In this document: in pieces, positions 1 to 6,605 of the stretch | Layout: each line of letters begins with the position of its first letter | Numbering within the stretch: position 1 is the stretch's first letter | Origin: Planctomycetota bacterium | Lineage (GTDB): Bacteria > Planctomycetota > UBA11346 | Reading direction: 5' to 3' | DNA length: 6,758 nt | Assembly (NCBI GenBank): GCA_024641365.1 | Contig: JAHEDF010000213.1 | Coordinates: 1 to 6,758 of the forward strand | Notes under the pieces: generated by a model | What the model saw: only the letters and a program-made list of their open reading frames with translations | The model's database searches: none | Told to the model about the DNA's origin: nothing | Made by a program: the position numbers and the translations under genes

Positions 1-1
1 A

Positions 2-1237
2 AAGCATAAAAATATTCCGCCTGCCGATAATAAAGATCCGACGAAACAACTCGGCTTATTTTTATGCTTTCATGGCAAGGGCGGACAAGCCCCAAACGAA
101 GCAAAAAATGTTATTCGTATTATGAAGGACCTGGGTATTTTAGATCAGTACATTGTCCTGGGAGCAAAATCACAAAATGAAGGTTGGGAAGAAAAGGCCG
201 ATGTCGAACCGGTCGGACATCTGGAGGCATGGGCATTAAAGAATTTCCCAATTAATCCGCGCCGTGTGTACACATTTGGCATGAGTTCTGGTGGAAATTT
301 TTCTGGTGTATTTGGCCTTGCACGACCTGATATAATTGCCGCCAGCATCATTTATGGCAGTGGCGTTTATAAACAGGGTTTGGATATCAAAAATCCACAA
401 ATGGATGTCCCTGATTTTTATATGGTCATGGGCTTGGATGATGATGAACCACATAAAAATGGTTCGCGAGGTACCTATAAGCGCTGGAAAGAAATGGGGA
501 TAAATGTCATCTATCGCGAAATTGCTGGCTTAGGGCATAGTTCGCGTCACCAACCGACAAATAATGAATCAATTTTGTGGGCCATTCGCCAACGTCACAA
601 AACCATGCCATTATCCGCTGAAGAGACTGAGTTAATTAAAGCCTTAACAAAAAATGCCAAGAAATCTGGCGTCAGTGACCTTGGTGCAGAGGCGCTGGCT
701 TTGGTTGGTGGTTTTCAAGCAGCGAGCGTCGTTAAAGATTTACTCAACCATAAAAGCGCTGCTGTTCGTATACGTGCGGCACAGATTTGCGAGCGTGCCC
801 TTATGGGTAATGAGATTACGAGCCTGCTGGCGAAAAATGCAAAAGACAAAGACGCTCACGTACGTGCTGCCGTATTCACATCATTAGGGACAGCCGCAAA
901 TTTTCGTTATAAAAGTGCACAAGACACTTTATGCTATGTACTCACTCAAAAAAAATGGGATGTCAGCGAAAAACTACGAGCTGTTGCTGGCTTACAAACA
1001 GCAATTCAATTTCATATTAACGGTTTTTATCAAGACCCTGAATTAGTGACCGCATTAATTACCAGTTTAAATGACGATGAGAAAAGCGTGCGCGCTGCAG
1101 CCTTTGAAGCAATAAAACCCATTCAGGTAAGTGACTATGATCCCAGTGCCGATGCCTCCAAACGCAAACAAATGATGGTCAAATGGGAATCGTGGTTAGG
1201 TGAATTATTGAATGGCAATAAGACGGCTGGGAAATAA
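2..1237 (+). CDS. alpha/beta-hydrolase (esterase-like) with C-terminal HEAT-like repeats, 5'-truncated
   Basis: The reading frame is open from base 2, so the true start lies before the window. The first in-frame ATG (122) cannot be the start, because it would remove the oxyanion-hole-like HGKGG loop encoded at 71-85, which follows a hydrophobic strand (LGLFLCF). Counting residues from ATG 122, a nucleophile elbow GMSSGG places Ser55 as the probable catalytic serine. An acidic turn GLDDDEP (106-108) and GLGHS (His139) are suitable for the Asp and His of the triad. This layout fits small esterases of the polyhydroxybutyrate-depolymerase/LpqC or phospholipase/carboxylesterase type; the substrate cannot be told. 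From about residue 165 the protein becomes helical and repeated, with VRIRAAQ, VRAAVF, LRAVAGL and VRAAAFEA spaced like HEAT repeats, and it ends in a Trp-containing helix (KWESWLGELL). HEAT repeats usually bind proteins, so a scaffold or targeting role is possible. Any signal peptide would be upstream and is not visible. The hydrolase call is good; the repeat class is likely. Confidence 0.85.
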   Translation, partial: KHKNIPPADNKDPTKQLGLFLCFHGKGGQAPNEAKNVIRIMKDLGILDQYIVLGAKSQNEGWEEKADVEPVGHLEAWALKNFPINPRRVYTFGMSSGGNFSGVFGLARPDIIAASIIYGSGVYKQGLDIKNPQMDVPDFYMVMGLDDDEPHKNGSRGTYKRWKEMGINVIYREIAGLGHSSRHQPTNNESILWAIRQRHKTMPLSAEETELIKALTKNAKKSGVSDLGAEALALVGGFQAASVVKDLLNHKSAAVRIRAAQICERALMGNEITSLLAKNAKDKDAHVRAAVFTSLGTAANFRYKSAQDTLCYVLTQKKWDVSEKLRAVAGLQTAIQFHINGFYQDPELVTALITSLNDDEKSVRAAAFEAIKPIQVSDYDPSADASKRKQMMVKWESWLGELLNGNKTAGK

Positions 1238-1355
1238 GGGCTATTGACTCACTATCATTTTAAAATTGGCAGTAGCGCTCAGCACATCACCGATTTCTTT
1301 GGCACAATGTTATTCGGCTAATAATCGCTTTTCCCCTGAAAAATACGTTTAATTG

Positions 1356-1499
1356 AAGACAGATTAACCGCAGAGGGCGCAGAGGGAATTTATAAAAAGA
1401 TCTTGGCTCATTCCATTGCCTTTAAATGCCAATATACGACGCTTTTATTGTAGGCACATTGAAAAAACCATCTCTGCGCTCTCTGCGGTTAATGGTCTT
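1356..1499. repeat. inverted repeat pair of ACCGCAGAG-type, MITE-like element
   Basis: The arm at 1363-1384 (ATTAACCGCAGAG followed by GGCGCAGAG) matches the reverse complement of 1472-1493 at 21 of 22 positions; the single difference is G versus A at the 14th base. The similarity continues outward: AAGAC at 1356-1360 pairs with GTCTT at 1495-1499, with one extra base on the left. The spacer between the 22-bp arms is 87 bases and holds no gene. The arms could fold into a long stem in RNA or cruciform DNA. From general knowledge, GC-rich 'CCGCAGAG-CGCAGAG' repeats are scattered between genes in many bacterial genomes, often as inverted pairs, and their mechanism is not well defined. No transposase and no clear target-site duplication is visible, so 'MITE-like' is inference. 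Confidence 0.75.
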
Positions 1500-1536
1500 T
1501 GGGTGAATTTTTCATTTTCCAGGCAATGCCAATATA
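1426..1536 (+). repeat. 11-bp direct repeat, copies 100 bp apart
   Basis: ATGCCAATATA occurs at 1426-1436 and again at 1526-1536, exactly 100 bases apart. The first copy lies inside the spacer of the inverted repeat pair and the second lies outside its right arm. It may be the remnant of a duplication linked to the element, or chance in an AT-rich gap. Confidence 0.4.
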
Positions 1537-1695
1537 AACACGATTATTATCCGAATGGCATTGTCTCTGGTACTGGTGCCAAGAAGGTGATGCTCATGCA
1601 TGTCCATGATTGAAGTGGTGCTTCATATTTTCTACACGGGCATACTGTGGGCGCCTTGCTTATAACCTCATTACCACTTTTGTAAGGTTTCCCCT

Positions 1696-2643
1696 ATGTT
1701 CTCACGTCGTACATTTTTACATACAACTGCTGCTGGTTTGGCCGTGGCATTATTTCCAGGTTGCACGCGTGAAGTAGAATGCGCCGCCTGTGCGGCTGAT
1801 AAAATTCCTTATAAAATCTCGTTAGCACAATGGTCATTAAATAAATCATTCTTTGGACGCGCTGGTTATGAAAAAGTTGATCCACTAGAGTTTGCGGCCA
1901 TCGCCAAGAAAACCTATGACATCAGCGCGATTGAATATGTGAATCAAATGTACATGGACAAAAAGAATGATGATGCCTACTTAAAAGAATTAAAGAAACG
2001 TGCTGATGATAATGGTGTGAAATCGGTGCTCATCATGTGTGACCGCGAAGGGAATCTCGGTGATCCGGATGCAGCTAAACGCGAACAAGCGGTAAAAAAT
2101 CATCATCGTTGGATTGAATGGGCTAAACATTTGGGCTGCCATTCTATTCGTGTGAACGCTGCAAGCGCGGGAAGCTATGATGAACAAGTCAAACTTGCGG
2201 CCGATGGTTTACGTAAACTCAGTGAGTATGGCGCAACCATGCAAATCGGTGTCATTGTCGAAAACCACGGCGGTCTTTCTTCCAACGGTGAATGGTTGGC
2301 CAAAGTCATGAAGACCGTTGATCATCCTAATTGTGGGACGCTTCCTGACTTCGGTAATTTTAAAATCGATAAAAAGAATAATATTGAATACGACCGTTAT
2401 AAAGGTACCGCTGAATTATTACCATTCGCTAAGGGAGTGTCGGCAAAAACCTACGATTTCAATGACGCCGGTGAAGAAACCACCATCGATTATTTACGCA
2501 TCATGAAATTAGTTGTCGATGCGGGCTATAAAGGACATGTTGGCATCGAATATGAAGGCAGCCGTATGAAGGAAGAAGAAGGCATTCTTGCGACCAAGGC
2601 TCTCCTACTTAAAGTCGGTGCGCAATTAGCCGCTAAAAAATAA
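1696..2643 (+). CDS. Tat-exported, putative lipoprotein xylose-isomerase-like TIM-barrel protein (sugar phosphate isomerase/epimerase family)
   Basis: The 315-residue product resembles the sugar phosphate isomerase/epimerase superfamily (AP-endonuclease-2-like TIM barrel). The N-terminus is a twin-arginine signal: SRRTFLHT at residues 3-10, a hydrophobic stretch at 12-20, then FPGC with Cys23 as a possible lipidation site. The lipobox is imperfect because of the Pro at -2. Cys23, Cys29 and Cys32 lie close together before the barrel begins near residue 38 ([12 protein letters not shown]). Candidate metal ligands on successive barrel strands are Glu80 (SAIEYV), Glu189/His191 (VIVENHGG), Asp218 (PDFGNF) and Glu285/Glu287 (GIEYEG). 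Enzymes of this fold isomerise, epimerise or dehydrate sugars and related polyols; the substrate here is unknown. The signal suggests action outside the cytoplasm, after folding with a metal in the cytoplasm. The ATG at 1696 is preceded by TAAGG at 1682-1686, and the Tat signal begins right at this start. The gene stands alone and ends at a hairpin. Confidence 0.88.
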   Translation: MFSRRTFLHTTAAGLAVALFPGCTREVECAACAADKIPYKISLAQWSLNKSFFGRAGYEKVDPLEFAAIAKKTYDISAIEYVNQMYMDKKNDDAYLKELKKRADDNGVKSVLIMCDREGNLGDPDAAKREQAVKNHHRWIEWAKHLGCHSIRVNAASAGSYDEQVKLAADGLRKLSEYGATMQIGVIVENHGGLSSNGEWLAKVMKTVDHPNCGTLPDFGNFKIDKKNNIEYDRYKGTAELLPFAKGVSAKTYDFNDAGEETTIDYLRIMKLVVDAGYKGHVGIEYEGSRMKEEEGILATKALLLKVGAQLAAKK

Positions 2644-2668
2644 CCGCGATTTTCACCATAGGTCTGTC

Positions 2669-2700
2669 ATGGCCGGAGTATTAACTCCGGCCATTGTCGT
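2669..2700 (+). terminator. hairpin terminator after the TIM-barrel gene
   Basis: A perfect 11-bp stem, ATGGCCGGAGT at 2669-2679 and ACTCCGGCCAT at 2684-2694, closes a 4-base loop (ATTA). It starts 25 bases after the upstream stop codon. The tail (TGTCGTTT) is only weakly T-rich, so this may be a weak intrinsic terminator or an mRNA 3'-end stabiliser. The stem is symmetrical and could work on either strand, but no minus-strand gene faces it. Confidence 0.7.
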
Positions 2701-2728
2701 TTAACGAACAACACGCAGGCTGTGGATC

Positions 2729-3688
2729 GTGCATGAGTTCCACCCGCATCCTTGGCTGTTCAATGGACACTTACAAACCTGTGCGGGTATGTTTGGGGCA
2801 TTACCTGCAGAGCAGGCAACGCGACGCATCGTTGATTTGCCTGATGGTGATCAATTAATTATCCACGACGACTGTCCACCGCATTGGCAATCAGGAGATC
2901 GTGTTGCGATTTTAGTGCATGGGCTGTGCGGGTCGTATCGCAGTTCCTATATGGTGCGCATTGCGCAACGCTTACGTGATCACGGAATTCGCATCTGTCG
3001 TTTAGACATGCGCGGATGTGGTGCGGGCTTAGCGCTGGCTCATTATCCCTATCACAGTGGACGTGCTGATGATATTCGACAGGCACTTATCCATGCACAC
3101 GGTTGGTTTCCAAACTCACCACTAACTGTGATTGCATTTTCTTTAGGCGCAAACACCACGCTAAAAATGCTTGGAGAATATAGCTCGTCGCTACCAGCCA
3201 CATTAGATCAAGCCATTGTTGTTAGCCCACCTATCGACCTTGCTCGTTGCGTAGCGTCCTTAGAAAAATATCCGGGACGTGCCTACGATCGTTTTTTTTC
3301 GTTTACACTTATAAAGCAAGTCCATGCAAGTCCGCGTTTAGGTGAACGTGCAGCAAATATTTTTTCTGCACAAACACCGACACGATTAATTGATTTCGAT
3401 GATATGTTCACAGCACCGTTAAGCGGATTTCGCTCTGCGGCTCACTATTATGCACGCTCAAGTGCCAATCAGTATTTATCAGAAATTGCCATACCCACGA
3501 CTATTATCATGGCCCAAGATGATCCGATTGTTCCCTGGGATGCATCGCTGCATGAATTATTATCGCCAACAACACGTGTACTCGCACCTGCACACGGAGG
3601 GCATTTGGGCTTTATTGGCACCCGACAAAAACGATGGCTTGATGACACCATCTCCCAATTAATTCAAAATAAAAAAATGAATTATTGA
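2729..3688 (+). CDS. yheT: YheT-family alpha/beta-hydrolase
   Basis: The product has 319 residues, close to the length of the YheT family (COG0429, predicted alpha/beta-fold hydrolases). Family signatures are in the right order: an N-terminal P-x-L-x-N-G-H-L-Q-T stretch (8-17), the oxyanion loop HGLCGS (64-69), an R-G-C-G turn (95-98), YHSG (108-111), the nucleophile elbow AFSLGAN with Ser138, an Asp in AQDDPIVP (264 or 265) and the catalytic His in HGGHLGFIG (His292). The natural substrate of the family is not settled; short-chain esters are turned over by some relatives. No signal peptide is visible, so it is probably cytoplasmic. The start is GTG: the HLQT motif lies only 14 residues in, an in-frame stop lies at 2702, and AGG at 2717-2719 gives a modest ribosome binding site. 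The nearby ATG at 2733 is out of frame. The usual enterobacterial neighbours of yheT (yheU, prkB) are not seen here. Confidence 0.9.
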   Translation: MHEFHPHPWLFNGHLQTCAGMFGALPAEQATRRIVDLPDGDQLIIHDDCPPHWQSGDRVAILVHGLCGSYRSSYMVRIAQRLRDHGIRICRLDMRGCGAGLALAHYPYHSGRADDIRQALIHAHGWFPNSPLTVIAFSLGANTTLKMLGEYSSSLPATLDQAIVVSPPIDLARCVASLEKYPGRAYDRFFSFTLIKQVHASPRLGERAANIFSAQTPTRLIDFDDMFTAPLSGFRSAAHYYARSSANQYLSEIAIPTTIIMAQDDPIVPWDASLHELLSPTTRVLAPAHGGHLGFIGTRQKRWLDDTISQLIQNKKMNY

Positions 3689-3756
3689 TCACCGCGATAT
3701 GTATACGCAAGCAAAGCAGCTAAATATTTTTCATAAACAGGCACCACCACTTTACC

Positions 3757-3761
3757 CAGGA
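3757..3761 (+). promoter_or_regulatory. ribosome binding site of the small membrane protein gene
   Basis: CAGGA lies 8 bases before the ATG at 3770. It decides the strand, because the overlapping minus-strand frame has no comparable site. Confidence 0.6.
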
Positions 3762-3769
3762 CATAAATT

Positions 3770-4054
3770 ATGATTTGCAGTATTATTAGTGGTAGCGCTG
3801 CCGGTTTAGCAGTCATCGCGACAATTTGGGCGGTGGTAACACCACATACACGTGGATTTGCTGGACTTGATGATGCCTTACTGCGTACAGCTATTATTGG
3901 CACCTTGAGTACCATCTGCTGCATTGCTTCAATTTTTGGTTTGGCATTAGCGGAGCCTTATAAAATTTATTTAATTATCATGCTGTGTTTAAGCGTACTG
4001 CCATCTATCGCATTTTTGCTATTTTTGGTTATGATACTAATAAAAATGATGTGA
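3770..4054 (+). CDS. small three-helix membrane protein, unknown function
   Basis: I do not recognise a family for this 94-residue product. It has three hydrophobic segments long enough to cross the membrane: about residues 3-24, 41-62 and 66-92. The loop between the first two (TPHTRGFAGLDDALLRT) carries the few charged residues, and the second and third helices are joined by a tight AEPYK turn. Cysteines lie at 3, 50, 51 and 73. It ends in a Lys-Met-Met tail. Codon choice (frequent TTA, GGT, CGT and ATT) resembles the neighbouring genes, and a Shine-Dalgarno site lies 8 bases upstream. It begins 81 bases after the yheT-like gene with no hairpin between, so the two could be co-transcribed. 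A minus-strand frame at 3682-3924 covers the same DNA and is the alternative reading, judged less likely. Confidence 0.65.
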   Translation: MICSIISGSAAGLAVIATIWAVVTPHTRGFAGLDDALLRTAIIGTLSTICCIASIFGLALAEPYKIYLIIMLCLSVLPSIAFLLFLVMILIKMM

Positions 4055-4306
4055 TAAATTTGTGCTCTTTTGTTTATTGATACAGACAGTTTAGTAATCC
4101 CTTATTAGAAATATTTTTATTCTCATCATGCAATCGCCCGCTATGGCAAACATCCGTAACGTTCTCTGCCGCTGCTCAATTTTCGTCGCTAAGTGAATCC
4201 AGGGGACTTCTCACGTTCAGTAGCGCACATCCGCTGACAGTTGCCCTCATCTCTAGCAGAATGTCGTATTATCGCCTTTTTACGCTAATATTGGCCATTT
4301 CTCATT
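4055..4306. other. intergenic region before the OxyR operator, no gene seen
   Basis: These roughly 250 bases hold no supported gene on either strand. A 22-codon frame at 4128-4196 has no ribosome binding site. No strong hairpin follows the small membrane protein gene, and nothing resembles a tRNA. The stretch is long for an operator region alone, so a small RNA cannot be excluded. Confidence 0.5.
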
Positions 4307-4343
4307 ATAGATCCCATCTATCGCCAACATAGATAACAACTGT
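4307..4343 (+). promoter_or_regulatory. OxyR operator upstream of ahpC
   Basis: The site reads ATAG-N7-CTAT-N7-ATAG-N7-CTGT with exact spacing. It fits the classical OxyR consensus of four tetramers (ATAGnTnnnAnCTAT twice, separated by 7 bases), including the inner T and A in both halves (T4312, A4316, T4334, A4338). The only departure is G4342 in the last tetramer. OxyR is a LysR-type regulator that forms a disulfide on contact with peroxide; the oxidised tetramer contacts all four elements and recruits RNA polymerase. The site ends 80 bases before the ahpC start codon, which is suitable for activation. The oxyR gene itself is not in this window. Confidence 0.9.
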
Positions 4344-4371
4344 CTATGCCGCATGGCAACGGTGTTACGGT
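4343..4371 (+). promoter_or_regulatory. ahpC: probable ahpC promoter region
   Basis: OxyR-activated promoters usually have their weak -35 region at the downstream edge of the operator. Here that places the -10 near 4366-4371 (TACGGT) or slightly downstream, and transcription would begin around 4378-4383. No strong -35 or -10 match is visible, as expected for a promoter that depends on an activator. The exact boxes are a guess. Confidence 0.4.
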
Positions 4372-4412
4372 ATGGCCATAAACCGCACACAAACGTGCCT
4401 AATCCCCTTTAC

Positions 4413-4416
4413 GGAG
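4413..4416 (+). promoter_or_regulatory. ahpC: ribosome binding site that fixes the ahpC start
   Basis: GGAG lies 6 bases before the ATG at 4423. The upstream in-frame ATG at 4372 has no such site and falls at or before the expected transcription start. Confidence 0.8.
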
Positions 4417-4422
4417 TTGATC

Positions 4423-4986
4423 ATGACCATCATAAATTCACAAATACCTACCTTCAAAGTCCAGGCCTATCACAACGGTGCTTTTAAAACCGTTACTGAT
4501 GGCGACCTCAAAGGAAAATGGGCGGTGTTCTTTTTCTATCCAGCGGACTTCACCTTTGTCTGCCCAACCGAACTTGGCGATTTAGCAGATCGCTATGACG
4601 AGTTGAAAAAATTAGGTGTCGAAGTCTACAGCGTTAGCACCGATACCCATTTCGTCCACAAGGCGTGGCACGACACGTCAGACACCATCAAGAAAATTAA
4701 ATACCCGATGTTGGCAGATCCCACCGGCCACCTCTCGCGTGCTTTTGGCGTACACATCGAAGAAGAAGGCCTCGCCTACCGTGGCACCTTTGTCGTCAGT
4801 CCCGAAGGAAAAATTAAAATTGCCGAAATTCATGACAATGGCATTGGGCGAAATGCCGAAGAATTAGTGCGCAAAATTCAAGCCGCGATTTTTGTCGCTA
4901 CGCATCCAGGTGAAGTCTGCCCAGCCAAATGGAAACCAGGTGCAACTACGTTGAAACCAAGTTTAGATTTAGTCGGAAAAATATAA
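4423..4986 (+). CDS. ahpC: alkyl hydroperoxide reductase subunit C (2-Cys peroxiredoxin)
   Basis: AhpC reduces hydrogen peroxide, organic peroxides and peroxynitrite in the cytoplasm. From the chosen start the product is 187 residues, the same length as E. coli AhpC and recognisably similar along its whole length. The peroxidatic Cys47 sits in FYPADFTFVCPTE and the resolving Cys166 in HPGEVCPAKW. The catalytic Thr44 and the Arg of the active site (Arg120, AYRGTFVV) are present. The conserved C-terminal LDLVGKI is intact, and GIGRNAEELVRKI (140-152) matches the family; these features suggest the sensitive AhpC type that forms decamers. Residues 109-118 (GVHIEEEGLA) keep the EEGLA core typical of AhpC. 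An OxyR operator precedes the gene and ahpF, its reductase, follows 62 bases later. Starting at ATG 4372 would add 17 unsupported residues. Confidence 0.97.
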   Translation: MTIINSQIPTFKVQAYHNGAFKTVTDGDLKGKWAVFFFYPADFTFVCPTELGDLADRYDELKKLGVEVYSVSTDTHFVHKAWHDTSDTIKKIKYPMLADPTGHLSRAFGVHIEEEGLAYRGTFVVSPEGKIKIAEIHDNGIGRNAEELVRKIQAAIFVATHPGEVCPAKWKPGATTLKPSLDLVGKI

Positions 4987-4993
4987 GGACTAG

Positions 4994-5026
4994 CTCTCTG
5001 GGCACGTTTTGTGCCCAGAGAGTTTT
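4994..5026 (+). terminator. intercistronic hairpin between ahpC and ahpF
   Basis: A perfect 12-bp stem (CTCTCTGGGCAC at 4994-5005 with GTGCCCAGAGAG at 5011-5022) closes the 5-base loop GTTTT and is followed at once by TTTT and then CCC. It begins 7 bases after the ahpC stop codon. With a short T-run this is most likely a partial terminator or a barrier protecting the ahpC mRNA 3' end, allowing some read-through into ahpF. A separate ahpF promoter is not evident in the 22 bases between hairpin and start codon. Confidence 0.8.
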
Positions 5027-5048
5027 CCCACATTAAAAAGGATGTTCC

Positions 5049-6605
5049 ATGTTTGATCGCGATCTTATCGAGCAATTAAAACCAGTTTTCTCTGTGTTGG
5101 AATCGTACATTACCTTGGTCATGGCGCCCAGCACCCATCCGCAACAAGCAGAATTACGGGACATGCTCAGCGGTATCGCTGAAGCAAGTTCGCATATTTC
5201 GGTGGCAGAACCACTCACCGCCAGTTCTGCACACGTGCCGCGCTTTACTATTACCGTTAATGGACAGCCAAGTGGAGTCAGTTTCCACGGTATTCCAGGC
5301 GGTCATGAATTTACGTCATTAATTGTTGCGATTTTAAATGCCGATGGAAAAGGCAAATTGCCAGATGAAGGCATACAAAAACGCATTCGTGCCATTCGTG
5401 GTCCCATTCGTTTGCGTACCTATGTCAGTTTAGAATGTACGAATTGCCCGGATGTCATTCAGGCACTCAACCAAATGGCCTATATTCATGATGATTTTCA
5501 ACACGACATGTGCGATGGCGCATTAATGCAAAGCGATGTGGAGCGCCTCGGCATTCAAGGCGTTCCTGCCGTTTTTGTTGGCGACGAATTAGTGCATGTC
5601 GGCAAAGCTGATTTAGGTGGTTTGCTGGCAACCTTGGAAGAACGGTTTGGCGTTGAAAGTGCGACGACTTCTGAAGTCAGCGTACAAAATTTCGATGTCG
5701 CTGTTATAGGTGGTGGCCCAGCTGGTGCTGCTGCTGCCATTTATACGGCGCGCAAAGGATTGAAAGTTGCGGTAATTGCTGGCCGTATTGGTGGACAAGT
5801 AGCGGACACACTCGGAATCGAAAATTTAATTTCGACACCGTATACCGAAGGTCCTAAATTAGCGGCTGATATGCGTTCACATTTAACCGCAGCCGGTGTG
5901 ACGGTTTTAGAACATCGCATGGTCGAGTCGATTCGCGATGATGATGACAAAGTCATTACTTTAAAAGGTGGTGAGGTTGTGCACTGCGAACAATTAATTA
6001 TCACGACCGGCGCGAAGTGGCGCGAGTTAGGCGTGCCCGGTGAAAAAGAACACATCGGACACGGCGTTGCTTTCTGCCCGCATTGCGATGGACCATTTTT
6101 TAAAGGGCAACGCGTCGCTGTTATTGGCGGTGGTAATTCTGGTGTCGAAGCGGCCATTGACCTCGCTGGTATTTGCAGCGAAGTGACCTTACTTGAATTC
6201 GGCGATACCCTGCGCGCTGATAAAGTCTTACAAAAGAAATTGCACAGTCTTGATAATGTGAGCGTTGTTACCAGCGCACGCACCACCGGTGTTATTGGCG
6301 ATGGCAGTAAAGTCAGCGCTATCGAATGGGAAGATCGCCCCACGAAAGAAATGCAACGCAAAGAACTGGATGGTGTTTTCGTACAAATTGGGCTGTCGCC
6401 AAATTCGGCGGTGGTTAAAGATTTAGTCGAAACCAATCGTGCTGGTGAAATTGTCATTGATGAACGCGGCCGCACCTCACGTAGTGGTATTTATGCTGCT
6501 GGCGACGTGACTACGGTTCCTTACAAACAAATTATTATCGCCATGGGTGAAGGTGCCAAATGTGCACTTACTGCTTTTGAAGACCGCATGCGTAAATCAG
6601 CGTAA
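5049..6605 (+). CDS. ahpF: alkyl hydroperoxide reductase subunit F (NADH:peroxiredoxin disulfide reductase)
   Basis: AhpF passes electrons from NADH through FAD and two disulfides to AhpC. The 518-residue product is collinear with E. coli AhpF (about 521 residues). Residues 1-200 form the tandem thioredoxin-like N-terminal domain, with the AhpC-reducing CTNC at Cys130/Cys133 and the cis-Pro loop GVPAVFV (171-177). A linker at about 201-213 leads to a thioredoxin-reductase-like body: FAD motif GGGPAG (221-226), a second nucleotide-binding motif GGGNSG (360-365) inside a segment nearly identical to the E. coli protein, redox disulfide CPHC (Cys343/Cys346), and the FAD-contact AAGDVTTVPYKQ (483-494). 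No key residue is missing. ATG 5049 is preceded by AAGGA at 5038-5042, spacing 6. The gene forms an operon with ahpC and is presumably induced from the same OxyR-controlled promoter. Confidence 0.97.
   Translation: MFDRDLIEQLKPVFSVLESYITLVMAPSTHPQQAELRDMLSGIAEASSHISVAEPLTASSAHVPRFTITVNGQPSGVSFHGIPGGHEFTSLIVAILNADGKGKLPDEGIQKRIRAIRGPIRLRTYVSLECTNCPDVIQALNQMAYIHDDFQHDMCDGALMQSDVERLGIQGVPAVFVGDELVHVGKADLGGLLATLEERFGVESATTSEVSVQNFDVAVIGGGPAGAAAAIYTARKGLKVAVIAGRIGGQVADTLGIENLISTPYTEGPKLAADMRSHLTAAGVTVLEHRMVESIRDDDDKVITLKGGEVVHCEQLIITTGAKWRELGVPGEKEHIGHGVAFCPHCDGPFFKGQRVAVIGGGNSGVEAAIDLAGICSEVTLLEFGDTLRADKVLQKKLHSLDNVSVVTSARTTGVIGDGSKVSAIEWEDRPTKEMQRKELDGVFVQIGLSPNSAVVKDLVETNRAGEIVIDERGRTSRSGIYAAGDVTTVPYKQIIIAMGEGAKCALTAFEDRMRKSA

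Larger units (their letters stand above)
1238..1695. other. intergenic region of about 460 bp without a supported gene
   Basis: This gap contains the inverted repeat pair at 1363-1384 and 1472-1493 and an 11-bp direct repeat. A 65-codon reading frame at 1416-1613 runs through one arm of the inverted repeat, has no convincing ribosome binding site and has an unusual composition, so it is not called. No strong terminator hairpin follows the upstream hydrolase gene. The promoter of the next gene should lie in the last 100 bases, but I could not choose a convincing -35/-10 pair; TATAAC at 1661-1666 is the best -10 candidate and has no good -35. A small TGAAG/CTTCA stem (1611-1625) is too short to call. 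Confidence 0.6.

Noticed and set aside
1356..1499. Reading the inverted repeat pair as a CRISPR or integron attC site
   Set aside because: There are only two copies, in opposite orientation, with no regular direct repeats and spacers, and no integrase or Cas gene nearby. The arms are also longer and more symmetrical than attC cores.
1524..1563. 8-bp inverted repeat CAATGCCA / TGGCATTG
   Set aside because: The arms are short with a 24-base spacer and no associated feature; chance is sufficient.
1416..1613. 65-codon plus-strand frame in the first gene gap
   Set aside because: It runs through an arm of the inverted repeat, lacks a ribosome binding site and has no recognisable product.
3682..3924. 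Minus-strand 80-codon frame overlapping the small membrane protein gene
   Set aside because: It has no clear ribosome binding site, and the plus-strand frame has one together with codon use like its neighbours. It is kept only as an alternative in the findings.
4128..4196. 22-codon frame upstream of the OxyR site
   Set aside because: No ribosome binding site and no context to support translation.
4372..4986. A longer ahpC starting at ATG 4372
   Set aside because: It has no ribosome binding site, adds 17 residues absent from E. coli AhpC, and begins at or before the expected transcription start. ATG 4423 has GGAG at a good distance and gives exactly 187 residues.
5741..6475. A 244-codon minus-strand open frame
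   Set aside because: It lies entirely inside ahpF, whose identity is certain. Its product is rich in Ser, Pro and Thr with no recognisable domain, as expected for an antisense shadow.
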